Shown here in pieces: positions 28,761 through 39,027 of a DNA stretch of 64,000 nt (positions are counted from its first letter, which is position 1; each line of letters begins with the position of its first letter). The notes beneath the pieces were generated by a model. It was not told the origin of the DNA. It ran no database searches and worked only from the letters and a program-made list of their open reading frames with translations. The stretch is taken from contig CP157202.1 of the NCBI GenBank assembly GCA_039954875.1, positions 1,488,001 to 1,552,000 of the forward strand, in the 5' to 3' direction. Position numbers and translations under genes: made by a program. This DNA is from G039954875 sp039954875. Lineage in GTDB: Bacteria; Bacteroidota; Bacteroidia; Flavobacteriales; Blattabacteriaceae.

Positions 28761-28768
28761 CAAATTTA
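28761..28768 (-). promoter_or_regulatory. -7 box of the hemA-hemC-trkH-trkA-hemD-hemE-hemB operon
   Basis: The minus-strand sequence TAAATTTG matches TAnnTTTG, about 40 bases before the hemA ATG. No good -33 TTTG is seen. It is the only box found for the seven tightly packed genes. Confidence 0.55.
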
Positions 28769-28856
28769 ATATTGCCACCGTATGTAAAAATGAGTTTGTT
28801 CGTAAAAAAATAACGCTAAAAATTAAAAGCTACATTTTAGAATTTATCTAAATTAC

Positions 28857-28864
28857 TATCTTTG
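28857..28864 (+). promoter_or_regulatory. -7 box of the AraC-type regulator gene
   Basis: TATCTTTG matches TAnnTTTG, 73 bases before the regulator's ATG and back-to-back with the haem operon promoter. Confidence 0.5.
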
Positions 28865-28936
28865 TTTATCCTCAATGACTTTTGTAATATAGAGGAATAA
28901 TGATAAATTTTATCTTTCACTGAATGAATTTTGATA

Positions 28937-29824
28937 ATGAAGAGTATTAAAAAAAATACCCATAAAAGTAATATCAAAGAGATCAAGACACAGTCCGAGA
29001 CATATTTTGCGTTGATTGATAACGAGAGCAATCAAACCGATACGATCGTAAAACATATTGGTAAGGAGTTTATACAATTTTATTTTTGCACCAAGGGGAT
29101 GGTTTCTCTTCACTTCAATCAGGATCATTATCAGTCGTCTATCCGTGATGGATTTTCTTTTTTATTGTACAATCCGATGATAGAACTCCCCATGAATTTA
29201 AATGTCAGTCGAGAGTCTCGGGTGGTTATCGTAGTGATATCAGTAAAGGCTTTGCATTTTTTGTTCTTGGAAAATGTCGATCATATCCCATTTTTGAATG
29301 CTGAAAACGTCATAAATAAGTTTTATACCGAAAAGGAGATATCACCTGCGATCAGTATGGTCTTGAGTCAGATGGAGCACTATGCATTGAATGCTTCTTT
29401 GGAAAAATTGTATTACAACGCTAAGGTTTGTGAACTATTTGTACTCTATTTTTACGATGGACAAATTGGCGAAGACCATTGCCCCTTTTTATCCAATGAA
29501 GTCAATATTCATAAAATCAAACAAGCTAAAGATTTGTTGATAAAAAACGTAACGTGCCCTCCGTCTTTAAAAAACTTAACAACTCAGGTGGGTCTGAGTG
29601 ATTATCAATTGAAAGAAGGATTTAAAAAAATTTTTGGTACTACCGTTTACGCTTATTTACTCGATCATAAGTTGAATATAGCTAGAGAAAAGCTCGAAGA
29701 GCGACGGATGCAAGTCCAAGAAGTCGCTTATCTATTAGGTTATGAGAATCCCAGCCATTTCATCAAAGCTTTCAAGAAGAAATATGGTATTACCCCCAAG
29801 AAATATTTGGGCACATTGAATTGA
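28937..29824 (+). CDS. AraC-family transcriptional regulator
   Basis: A 295-residue protein with an N-terminal sensing part (residues 1-185, cupin-like region around FYFCTKGMVSLHF). The C-terminal AraC double helix-turn-helix reads LKNLTTQVGLSDYQLKEGFK, EVAYLLGYENPSHFIKAFKK and ends KKYGITPKKYL. The ATG at 28937 is preferred to an in-frame TTG two codons earlier. It diverges from the haem operon across about 200 bases and may regulate it, but this is inference. Family members respond to iron-siderophores, sugars or stress, and the ligand cannot be told. The frame is intact, unlike most non-essential genes in this window. Confidence 0.9.
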   Translation: MKSIKKNTHKSNIKEIKTQSETYFALIDNESNQTDTIVKHIGKEFIQFYFCTKGMVSLHFNQDHYQSSIRDGFSFLLYNPMIELPMNLNVSRESRVVIVVISVKALHFLFLENVDHIPFLNAENVINKFYTEKEISPAISMVLSQMEHYALNASLEKLYYNAKVCELFVLYFYDGQIGEDHCPFLSNEVNIHKIKQAKDLLIKNVTCPPSLKNLTTQVGLSDYQLKEGFKKIFGTTVYAYLLDHKLNIAREKLEERRMQVQEVAYLLGYENPSHFIKAFKKKYGITPKKYLGTLN

Positions 29825-29951
29825 ATGCCACCTGTCTTTTATGATGAGACGAGTTATTGAATAAGGTAAAACCTTGTCGTTATGGTTTGTAAACTGTATG
29901 AAGTTTTGTTAGGCATTCTTTATAGGCCCCTTATAAGGGTCATTCATTATA

Positions 29952-29988
29952 AAAAAAGCTTTGTCGTAAAATAACTACGGGCTTTTTT
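29952..29988 (+). terminator. Hairpin terminator after the AraC-type gene
   Basis: An outer stem AAAAAAGC/GCTTTTTT with an inner CGTA/TACG pairing, about 130 bases past the stop. It is symmetrical enough to work in both directions. Confidence 0.5.
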
Positions 29989-30249
29989 GGTTTCTCATCG
30001 CATTATGTTTTTTATATTTGTGGCTTATGACGCTGCTAGGATAGAAAATAGATCTACTCATACACAATGCAGATAAAAGCAACACTATGGTATATTGATC
30101 TATTAATTTTGATGGTGTTTTATCGGTTGGGTTTACTACCCCCTGTCTCAATCTATAGACGACGGTTAGATTTTGTGGAAAAACTAATAAGCTGAAGCTG
30201 CGACTATATACCGATATGTAAAAAGATAACAACGACACAGCTATTGTAT

Positions 30250-32280
30250 GTAATAGATATAAGCATTCTTTTCTCCATATTTTTCTTTTGTTATTCTGGA
30301 ATGGACTTAATTGTTGGTTTGACTTGACGATCTAGGGTTGCCCTGATCTATAGCCATTGATATCTTTAGGGACATATAGCTTATAGGTTTTGCCCGGTAG
30401 AGGGTGTTTTCGTTGACATGATTTTGACTTATCTTGTTAGAGATTATAACTTGAACCATCTTCGCTATTTGCATTGGTAAAATGCACGATGATCTCATTA
30501 GTATTTTTATCCCGGTGATGGATGTCTACACGTTCTTTAAGATCTGTTGCTTATCGTGTAGATAGGCCTGTATTACTTACCCTTGGTCAGGAGTTGACAT
30601 GTAAATGTATATTTTGCTGGATAATCGTAAGATACGGTATGTTACCTTTGGACTCTTTACCTGCTTTAGGAAACTCGAGTTGTAGAGTTTTATCTTTTTT
30701 CAATTCTTTTACTTCTTTTGTTTTGTGGTCTTTGATATATTAGAGCTTTGTCGCCTTATAGTAGTCTACTATGCGTATGTCTTTCACCCGTTTGTTGGAA
30801 ATAAGTAGTAACAAGAGTTACGAGATACTATGGATACGGGACAACCCTTTCCAGGTTGTGTGGGTGAGTAGATTGATATACAATAGTTGTAAGCCTTCTT
30901 CTGCTCCGTTTTGCCAGGTTCCGATTCCGCCTTTATATATTCTTGGAGCAGTGTTGATGGATCTTGTTTGTATATTTATAGGAGTAAATTATGAAAGTTT
31001 TACCGCCTCACTCTGTGTAAATGCGTAGTCTTTTATAAGTTGTGTACTCTCACACGGGTTAAAGAGATAGGTACGCGCTCCATTTTTAGTCAACCCAAGG
31101 TCTATCTTTTCTTTAAATATATCAATACCATATACCGTTGAAGTAGGAATAGTATTTCCTTCTACGCCTTTAAAGATTTTTATCTTATCATTGATCACTA
31201 AAAAAAATGTTTTTAGGGGCTGAAGGTTTTATTTTAATGTAAGGCGCTTCCAGAGGGCGTAGTTTGAATGCACGTAAATCTCCCGTAGGCTATCCATACG
31301 TTAGAAGATATTTAGAATATTTTAATGTGTTCATTAGGGGTATTAGGATTTTATAATATATGCTCCTTGAACTACATCAAAAATTTTTACCTTAGGAGGT
31401 ATAGGTTTGAAGTAGTTGTATTGGATCAAGGGCTTAAGAACTGACTTTTTCCCCTTCTTTATCTTGGTTATAAGCAAACGTATCAAACAAGAACCTTCAA
31501 TATTCAGTATTGAATTTTGTTTTTCCTGTCTCTATGTAGATCTTGCGGCTTAGAAGAGACACTTTTGCATGTCGATAATCCAATTCACCATATAGAAAAA
31601 AATTATCCTTCTTTTGTATAATGTCGAGGTTCATATTATAAGCTAGTGGGTCCTATCGAAGTTTTTCACCACGCTATTTGTGTCGATAGACTCCCATTGA
31701 ACATGTTCGTAATCTTGTCCATTGCCTCAACGGAAGGAGAGTAGAATTATTCTAGTTGGGATCTTCTATAGAGTTTACCCGTCTCTCTAGTAGGGTGATC
31801 TTTTGGTTTGTAAGTTTTATATTGAAATGGGAGGACTAACATTGGTTTTGGAGTATAGTATGTCCTCCAATCAAATGTGATCTCGTCTTCAGTTTTTTGG
31901 TCTTGTTGTATGATCAGTTGTTCGTTATTTTATTCGTCTATGCAGTTGAATAGTAAGTTTTAAGCATAATGTTTTTCATTATTTTTGTATGGGCCGTCTA
32001 ACTTAATATTATCTAAATATTCTATTTTTCCTCCTGTTTTTACATAGAGGCCTCTTTTGGAATAAACGAGTGTATTGCTTTTGATAAGCATTAAACTATT
32101 CCCTACAAGGATATCTCCAGGGCCTACTTGGGCTGTGAGTATGGAGGGGGGTAGATTAATAAAGGGGTCAGTAGTAAAACTTCCTTATATTATGATTGAT
32201 TTTTGTATAGCTTCGTCTCAAGTGATCGGATAAATCTGTTTTTTTAAACATAAGATACTATTTATTATTAACTTGATATC
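30250..32280 (-). pseudogene. Unidentified large degraded gene
   Basis: The reverse strand contains many coding-like pieces joined by stops and frame changes, for example GDILVGNSLMLIKSNTLVYS, KTEDEITFDWRTYY, an open 69-residue piece with NTIPTSTVYGIDIFKEKIDL and TYLFNPCESTQLIKDYAFTQ, and KGNIPYLTIIQQNIHL. The span would encode roughly 670 residues. The beta-rich, polar composition suggests an exported or surface protein. No family was recognised. It lies between the AraC-type gene and tsaB. Confidence 0.45.
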
Positions 32281-32519
32281 TTTTTTTTGTATTTTTTTTA
32301 TCTTAATTATATTATGTGTTGGTCTGGGATATGGATGATATGTGTATTTCATTATTTATTAGTAAATAGAAGGGTTTTGATGAATATGAGTGGATGTTTT
32401 TGGAATGATATAATTTTTTATAGGTATATATTTTAATAGTCTATCATTTTATTATGATTGGTTTTTGTTTTGATAGATTTTTATAATAACAATATGTTTT
32501 TTTGTACAAGTCCAGGATA

Positions 32520-33182
32520 TTAATTACTTCTAGTAGTCGAAAAGTCTTTCAAATAAAATGGTTCAAAATAGGCAGTGTTTTCAAAGATTTTTTGATTAAA
32601 TAAATCTTCGGCGAGTTTTACCATGGCGCTGGATGAAGGGTAGATATTAGGGAGATATTCGAAATCTATTTTCAAGATGTCTTTAGCTTTTATTGCACCG
32701 TCTCCAAAGAGATAAATATTTTGTTCTGAGTATTCTTTAAAGGAGTGTTCGTCCAATATTTTTGCAATGATTGGGTTTAACATTTTTTTATGGTGGTCAA
32801 AGGTTGTGGTGTAGACTTCTTTACGCCGGGCATCGATCATAGGGATCAAAATACCAGTCTCTGTGGATACTGCTTGGGTCATCACGGTCAATGTGTCGAT
32901 GGCGAGCAGTGGGATGCCTAGACTGTAACAAAAACCTTTGGCAGCTGAGGTTCCTATCCTCAAGCCTGTATAGGAGCCTGGTCCTTTGCTCACACAGACA
33001 GCATCTAGGTTTACCAGATCGATCGCTGCGCATTCTAAAGAGTATTGGATGAAGCGATGTAGTTTCTCGGCATGGGTATACTCGTCTACTCGTTCTTCTA
33101 CTAGGGCTAAGCGATCTCCGTCTCGGGCAATGCTTACCGAGCAATTTTTGGTAGCGGTTTCTAAATGGAGTATCAGGGTCAT
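32520..33182 (-). CDS. tsaB: tRNA threonylcarbamoyladenosine biosynthesis protein TsaB
   Basis: A 220-residue member of the TsaB/YeaZ family, an ASKHA-fold partner of TsaD needed for the universal t6A modification of ANN-decoding tRNAs. Family marks are LILHLETATKNCSVSIA, the central VSKGPGSYTGLRIGTSAAKG and IPMIDARRKEVYTTTF. Length is typical. It stands alone between two degraded genes and has no breaks, as expected for an essential factor. The partners tsaC, tsaD and tsaE are not in the window. Confidence 0.94.
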   Translation of the reverse strand: MTLILHLETATKNCSVSIARDGDRLALVEERVDEYTHAEKLHRFIQYSLECAAIDLVNLDAVCVSKGPGSYTGLRIGTSAAKGFCYSLGIPLLAIDTLTVMTQAVSTETGILIPMIDARRKEVYTTTFDHHKKMLNPIIAKILDEHSFKEYSEQNIYLFGDGAIKAKDILKIDFEYLPNIYPSSSAMVKLAEDLFNQKIFENTAYFEPFYLKDFSTTRSN

Positions 33183-33329
33183 TTTTTATAGATTTAGGAG
33201 GTTTGCAGTTTATAATTATAAGACTTTGGTCTTGAGTATTTATTTGTATTTGGTCCGTATGGCTTTGTATTGGGTTTTGGTTCATTAAGTTTTGTCATTG
33301 TTATGGTCATAGACGGTTGTTACCCCTTT

Positions 33330-34460
33330 TCGGTAGCGTTTTTAGGTATATTGAAAGGATAGTTTGGTAGCTACTTCTGCTTTTTGGGCTGCTTTATAAG
33401 CGGTGTATTCGCTTTTAGTTGCTGTATAGGATTCGTAGATGATTTGTCTCAATTGATTTTTTCAATTTCATAAAGGACTGTTTCTTGGGCAATTTTGACC
33501 TTTTCTATGATTGTACTTGTAATCAGTTGGTGGAAAAGTGTAAAGTTTAAATTAATTTGTAATCGATTGGTAAGATGGTCCCATAGGTCGGTCCAATAGT
33601 TTTATTTAGTTAGATAAGACTCGATTAAATCTATATTGGAACGAGATCTGGGGCAAATAGTTTCCTAAGGTGATCTGTACTTGGTTTTTTCTATTTTCCC
33701 ATGTGAGTTTGGCAATCTTCAGTTTAGGCTTTTTTTGGAAGGCTTTCCCTGTAAGTTCTTTTGGATTTGTGGAGATGATGTTTAGTACTTCCGTAGCAAA
33801 GCCTTTTTCTGAAATATTGAAGTCTTTGATGTCGTTCAATTGTAGTAATACGACTAATTTGATATTTTTCATCGAAAGACTCTGTTTAGCATTGATTCTA
33901 TTTTTTTTCTCCAAAGCCCATTGTGCTTATGCTGTGATTACGTCTCTTTTTGCAGTGGTTCTAAGGTGGTGTTTTTTGACTTGATAGAGCAATTGTTTAT
34001 TGATGATTAATTGTTCTTGTGAAGCGCATAAACTTTATTTGCTGTATAGAATCTTGATAAATGCTTCAGTGACTGGCTAATGCCAGTATTAGTTTTGCCT
34101 TATCAATCGTTTGTTGAGCTTTGGTTCTCTACAAGTTTTCTAACTTAATGTTCTGAGGTTTTTGAGACCGTCAAATAGAACGACAGACGATGTGAGACTA
34201 TAATAATTGGGTTGTTTACCTTTTACGGTGTAATAGGTACTAAATGTGGTATTGTGCTGATAGGTTAAAGAGAGTCCCAGATTGGATAAAAAGTTTCCTA
34301 TAATTTATAGGACGTCTTGATTGTTCTTGTAATTTGGATTATAGTATATCGATATTTTGTTGCCAGGCGTAGGAGAGACATTCGCTCAAAGCCCATTTTT
34401 TATACTGAGTCCAGGCCCGGGCAAAGATAGAAAGAAAAAGGTAAAGATTTTTTATTTTCA
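33330..34460 (-). pseudogene. TolC-family outer membrane efflux protein, degraded
   Basis: The start reads MKIKNLYLFLSIFARAW (signal peptide) and WALSECLSYAWQQNIDIL. An open 102-residue piece has a helical stretch and ENRKNQVQITLGNYLPQISF. The 3' part reads YKAAQKAEVATKLSFQYT, stop, KRYRKGVTTVYD. This is the TolC/OEP pattern (long alternating helices, GNYLPSLSL, KRYxxGxxT). Several stops and frameshifts. No adjoining RND or ABC efflux genes are seen. Confidence 0.78.
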
Positions 34461-34502
34461 TAAGTTCATGGGTCAAATGTGTGGCCTATAAGTGTAAAAA
34501 CC

Positions 34503-34847
34503 TTATGATATCCTGCTTTTAATTAATTCGGTTTTCTCTGCAAATCGCTGGCCGAAATCATGTATTTCTCTAGCAGTTGATTCGTCCGAGGTGGCTCGAT
34601 GATAGGTATCCCCCATGGATATAAGTATCTGGTGAAAAAACTTTTTCATATCCTCTATTGACATTTCTTTAGTCCAGAGGTCCATACGAGCGGTCTCTTC
34701 TTTTATATTGTCCCATACAGAGAGCATAAGTGCTTTGCAAGGTTTATCCGAGATGCCGCCATCTTCTGTACTCCAATGTATCTCCTCTGGCACATGATTT
34801 TCATCTAAGTTTACGTGGATTTGAATGTGGGTCTTTTTTTTAATCAT
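34503..34847 (-). CDS. gldC: Gliding motility protein GldC
   Basis: A 114-residue small soluble protein of the Bacteroidota GldC family. It reads ILVNLDENHVPEEIHW-like at the N-terminus (HVNLDENHVPEEIHW), followed by KALMLSVWDNIKEE, DLWTKEMSIEDMKKFFHQ, MGDTYHRATSD and HDFGQRFAEK. The ATG at MIKKKTHIQ was chosen because the family starts here and upstream codons do not match. In gliding relatives gldB and gldC are paired next to nadE, as here. Its partner gldB is a pseudogene, so GldC may have another role or be on the way out. No frame damage seen. Confidence 0.88.
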   Translation of the reverse strand: MIKKKTHIQIHVNLDENHVPEEIHWSTEDGGISDKPCKALMLSVWDNIKEETARMDLWTKEMSIEDMKKFFHQILISMGDTYHRATSDESTAREIHDFGQRFAEKTELIKSRIS

Positions 34848-34984
34848 TGTCTTTTGGGTTTGTATCCGTATTGTGCAAAAAAAAATATAATAGCTTTTTT
34901 CAAGATGTATTACAATCTTTTCTCTGAATGATTTTCCCAGTATGACTGCATGATTTGTTAGCTTATCCATGCGCTAATCCTGCT

Positions 34985-35800
34985 GGGTTAATCACAATTC
35001 ATCTCGGTATAAAATTTTGAGAAAGGTTCAGGTGTAATAAAACGGTCATACAATTTGTTATCTTTACTGAATAGTAATCTATTTTTGACCTAGTGCTTCC
35101 ATAATTTAGGCTCATTGGTTTGGCATCAATCGATCTTTTGAGGGGGTATAACCAATTTTGATTGAATTAGAAGCTTTGAATAACGGGGTATTGGTGAGTA
35201 ATAAAATTTTTCCTTGATGAATAAATGTATTCAAAAAAGTATAACCTTGTCCATCGTATGGGACCTTCTTCTGAGCTATAGCCCGAGCTATGGTTGGTAA
35301 CAATTGAGACCGATCCATGTTGTGCTGGATGTATTTAGGGATGGATGCCCTCGTAAGCCTTATGACAGGCAACCAGTAGGTTGTCCAAACCGATAAAAAT
35401 ATTTTTGTATATAAATTGCGGGATAAATTTAATCTATTTTTGATATCTATGCATAGATATTAGGTGTTTAAAAGTCTTTATAGAAGTATTTTACTCTTTT
35501 TTAAAGATTCATTGCTAGGAAAATGCTCCTTATACTTCATGAAAAAGTTCCAACTCGAAAGGATTGATCTTTTTACTCGTCTAGATCGAATCTAGCGTAT
35601 CTGTAGCAAAGAAAAAGGAATACTTCTCTTTAAGCTTGGGTAGATCCATCCACGAATATAAAATCCTGAGCAAAGTCTGTAATGACTATAGATCTTTTTA
35701 GTGGAACCATGTCCGAGCGGGCCCAATTAGGCTTTTGATTTTTTTACAGGAAAGTGCACTCCATTCCAAAAAGAGGGTTAAAAATATTGCCAGGCTAGGA
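34985..35800 (-). pseudogene. gldB: Gliding motility lipoprotein GldB, degraded
   Basis: An open reverse-strand piece of 86 residues reads SIPKYIQHNMDRSQLLPTIA, AIAQKKVPYDGQGYTFLNTF and GKILLLTNTPLF, then SNSIKIGYTPSKDRL, matching the C-terminal half of GldB. An earlier fragment, LKEKYSFFFATDTLDSI, fits the middle. The rest is broken by stops and no intact signal peptide is seen. Its position, directly upstream of gldC and divergent from nadE, matches the conserved gldB-gldC / nadE arrangement of gliding Bacteroidota. Confidence 0.75.
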
Positions 35801-35808
35801 TGTTTCGT

Positions 35809-35816
35809 TATCTTTG
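35809..35816 (+). promoter_or_regulatory. nadE -7 box
   Basis: TATCTTTG matches TAnnTTTG. An ATTG ending at 35789, 19 bases upstream, may serve as the -33 element. Confidence 0.6.
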
Positions 35817-35851
35817 ATAACCTATTTCATTTCAAAAAAAATAGGTCTTAA

Positions 35852-36646
35852 ATGATGAGGACAAAACAGGTGATAGATTATGTTGTGCATTGGCTCGATG
35901 ATTATCTCGAGAAGGCGGGGTTGAATGGATTTACTGTAGGTATTTCTGGCGGGATCGATTCTGCAGTGACTTCTACCTTGGTTGCGAAAACTGGCCGCCC
36001 GACGCTGGTACTGGATATGCCCATCGATCAAGAGATTGGGCAAGTAAACCGTGCACAAGAACATATCGAGTTTTTGAAAGCATATTTCTCTCAAGTCGAT
36101 GCATTGCGGGTAGATCTTTCGCACGTATTTGATGTCTTTTGTCAGAGCGTACAAGTTGCCGATAAACAGAATTCAAAAACCGCCTTAGCTTTGGCTAATA
36201 CCCGGTCTCGGTTGCGTATGAGTACCCTTTACTATTATGCCGGGCTTTATGATTATTTGGTCACGGGTACGGGAAATAAGGTCGAAGATTTTGGCGTAGG
36301 TTTTTTTACCAAGTATGGAGATGGTGGTGTGGACCTTAGTCCCATAGCTGATATGACCAAAAGCCAGGTACGTCACCTGGCCGAAACTTTGGGTATCTCT
36401 GCCTCGATCCGGCAGGCTAAGCCTACGGATGGTTTATGGGAGGATAATCGTTCGGATGAAGACCAATTGGGGGTCTCTTACGAAGATTTGGAATGGGCCA
36501 TGGATATGGCCGATAAAAACCATCCACCTGAGGTGTTTGAGGGTGGGCGGCGTGATCTGATGGAAAAATATCTAAAGCTTCACCGTGCAGCCCAACATAA
36601 GATATGGCCCATACCTGTTTGTAAGATTCCGGCTTCTTTGAAATAG
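35852..36646 (+). CDS. nadE: NH3-dependent NAD+ synthetase
   Basis: A 264-residue enzyme that amidates nicotinic acid adenine dinucleotide to NAD. The PP-loop FTVGISGGIDSAVTSTLVA is at residues 27-45. LVTGTGNKVEDFGVGFFTKY and the C-terminal AKPTDGLWEDNRSDEDQLG loop are characteristic. Size fits the ammonia-only form without a glutaminase domain. Two ATG codons in tandem could serve as the start. It has its own promoter and is divergent from the gldB relic. Confidence 0.95.
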   Translation: MMRTKQVIDYVVHWLDDYLEKAGLNGFTVGISGGIDSAVTSTLVAKTGRPTLVLDMPIDQEIGQVNRAQEHIEFLKAYFSQVDALRVDLSHVFDVFCQSVQVADKQNSKTALALANTRSRLRMSTLYYYAGLYDYLVTGTGNKVEDFGVGFFTKYGDGGVDLSPIADMTKSQVRHLAETLGISASIRQAKPTDGLWEDNRSDEDQLGVSYEDLEWAMDMADKNHPPEVFEGGRRDLMEKYLKLHRAAQHKIWPIPVCKIPASLK

Positions 36647-36929
36647 AGACTGGCTACCAATGGGTAACTGGTTGAAAAGAATTAATTTTATAACCTTTAG
36701 TTTGATAGATGATCTAACAACGCTTGACTTCACTTTTTAATACTATTCCACATATTCATTCACAGCTTATCAACTTACATATAATTTCTCACCACATCGG
36801 CTAAAGATTATAACATGTTTTTAGGAATCCTTATCTAATATGTTTTTTTTAATTAAAATATTTTAAAATACCTATTAATAAAAGATGATAAAAATTTAAA
36901 TATATAATGTTTTTCCGGTTGTAGCATGG
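36647..36929. other. AT-rich spacer after nadE
   Basis: No coding potential. It holds a few DnaA-box-like 9-mers (TTATCAACT type) but no cluster. Confidence 0.4.
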
Positions 36930-37600
36930 CTTTAACTGATTAAGATTTTGACTGAAGAGGTGCCGATACATTTTACTCCCAATGTGATCAGTTGTTTGGC
37001 GAAGGGCTTTGGTACGGGGATATTTCCGGTGGCCTTTATGGGTAGAGGTCCTGTGTATTTAAGTATGATTTGAATTAATTCTAGTGTGGCATCATTGGGT
37101 TTGCCATTTCTTATGGGGTAAAAACCGATATGTGTTTTGATGAAAACTTGTGATGCAACCGAGATATTAAAACGGTCCAAAATAATTTTTTAATCAGTTG
37201 CGTTATGGTAGCTATTTGAATATCATCTAGAGCAGTGGTTTCAATAATTCATTTGATGATTTTATTATGATCTATAACTGTTTGAGTGTCTTCTAAAAGT
37301 TTTTTTTCTGACTTTTGAGTGCAATTCTTTTTTGAAATCTTCATAATTCAGTATAAAATCTATTTCGTAGGTCCCTTAGTGTAGCGTCTGTTGGACTTGG
37401 GATAGTTTTTCAGCTAAGGATTGCGTGCCTTCTGGGAAACCAATTATCATGCCTACACAGATTTTTACATAGGCGATGTCGACCATTTCCCGGGTTGCTC
37501 GTAACATAGTTAGGACGGATCACTATGGCAAATAGCCTTTCGCGTAAGGCCTTTTTGATAAATTTTTCGACTTTTTACCAGGTTTTTGATGATGAAAGCC
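36930..37600 (-). pseudogene. deoC: Deoxyribose-phosphate aldolase, degraded
   Basis: Reverse-strand segments are MVDIAYVKICVGMIIGFPEG with TQSLAEKLSQVQQTL, YEIDFILNYEDFKKEL, and at the 3' end VFIKTHIGFYPIRNG and LPIKATGNIPVPKPF with VKCIGTSSVKIL. The family forms are VGFPLG, DEIDMVIN, FVKTSTGF, KASGGI and RIGTSSG. The Schiff-base lysine region is present in part (FIKT). Stops break the frame. Confidence 0.8.
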
Positions 37601-37609
37601 CAGATTGTT

Positions 37610-38140
37610 CAGGTGTTTTTAGCTAGGTACTGTCTATGTGGGGTTTTAACTCCATTACTTATACTTTTATCTGTCTTTGGATCTTTTGTTCAAGGGAGAT
37701 TAGGGGTTTTCTTCGTACTACCCAAGGTATTCTTTGAATGTGAATATTCAAAGTTTCCATTAGGTGTTCGTTATCTTTGCACAATACTTTCAGTAGTAGA
37801 CTGTGGTTGCCTGTGGTGAAATAGGATTCTAATATTTCGGAAATCTTCTCAAACGTTTGGACTACGGTTTTGTATTGTGATGGATTGTATATAAAGACAA
37901 GTATAAACGTTATTATGTTGCAATTCGATCGTTTTACGTTGATAATAACGATCGGTTTTTCTATAATGTCTGATGAACGTAATTTTTGATTCGTTGATGT
38001 ACAGCTACATTGGAAATGACTATTATTTTTGATAATTCGAACATAGTAGTGTTGGTATCTTCAATAAGTAAATTTAAGATCTTTTTGTCTATGCCTTTTG
38101 TCTGTGCCGTCTTCTAGTTGAACTTGTTCTGTATAAGTAA
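37610..38140 (-). pseudogene. Lrp/AsnC-family transcriptional regulator, degraded
   Basis: The reverse strand gives DKKILNLLIEDTNTTMFELS with KIIVISNVAVHQRIK, the helix-turn-helix in slightly shifted frames. A well-preserved effector half follows: VVQTFEKISEILESYFTTGN, SLLLKVLCKDNEHLMETLNI and IQRIPWVVRRK. The order and motifs are those of Lrp/AsnC proteins. A frameshift and stops separate the two halves. Confidence 0.78.
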
Positions 38141-38323
38141 GTATCACAATCAGATAGGAATTTTGTACAGTGGTTAAATTTTTATTAAAAGTACTGCTTA
38201 TAGCAGATTTTGATATGGGATATATTTTATTTTTCGTCCAGGCATCTCTCTCAGTTTATATAATATATATTTTCTTTATACTATATTAATTAAATTCACT
38301 TTATATGCTGAATAATTAAATTA

Positions 38324-38990
38324 TGAAAAAGTTTATTTTTATTATTATAACTTTTTTACTGAGCGATTAGGCGTGTAGACAGAAGAAAATGATTATTTTT
38401 TTGAAAAAGCTTTTATAGAGGTCAATGGAAGGGTAGAGAGGAAAGTCATCCCTGCGATGAGATCTATATCGATATCACTTTAAATGAGAAGACTGCAAAA
38501 GGTAGCAACTAGTTTAAATGACCTTGAGGTCAGGTTCAAGAAGGTCTTAAAGAGACTTGTGGGGATAAAATGTAAAAATCTCTTTGTCACTGATTTGAGT
38601 AATGCTTTTCACAAGAGATTTTTTATAAGGATATCTATGTGGTTAAGAGCTATGAGTTGAAATTAAGATTTATCGATGAGGTAGGTAAAGTCCTTATTCG
38701 TCTGAAAGATCAAGGTATTTCTAATGTCTCGGTGTCTCGTACTGATTATAGCGAGAGTGAAGAAACAAAGTAAGCCTTATGTTCACAAGACTTGAAATAG
38801 GCAAAACCAAAAACTAAAATTTTATTAGCAGCTATTGATGAGTGGATTGAAACACTTTTAGTATTTTTTCTTAGACTATTCGGAAGCTTATACTGTTTTT
38901 CTGAGTTTTAAGATTAAACGTGTTGCGATAGAGGCTAGAGTAGAGTTGAACTGAGACGTATTTCCGCCCTATCATCTTAAAAACTGAGGT
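38324..38990 (+). pseudogene. SIMPL-domain (DUF541) periplasmic protein, degraded
   Basis: The start MKKFIFIIITFLLSD has a lipoprotein-like leader interrupted by a stop where ACRQKK follows. Broken-frame pieces then read AFIEVNGRVERKVIP, DEIYIDITLNEK, KSYELKLRFIDEVGKVLIRL and QGISNVSVSRTDYSESEE. These match DUF541/SIMPL proteins (GxAExxVxPDxxxI, LKxxGI, YELSL). Function of the family is poorly known. Confidence 0.72.
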
Positions 38991-39027
38991 TGCAGGCCAA
39001 GTTTGAGATCAAATGAATAAAAGAGTC

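Noticed and set aside
36720..36900. Second possible replication origin after nadE
   Set aside because: It is AT-rich with a few DnaA-like 9-mers, but no perfect box, no divergent gene pair and no skew change were noticed.
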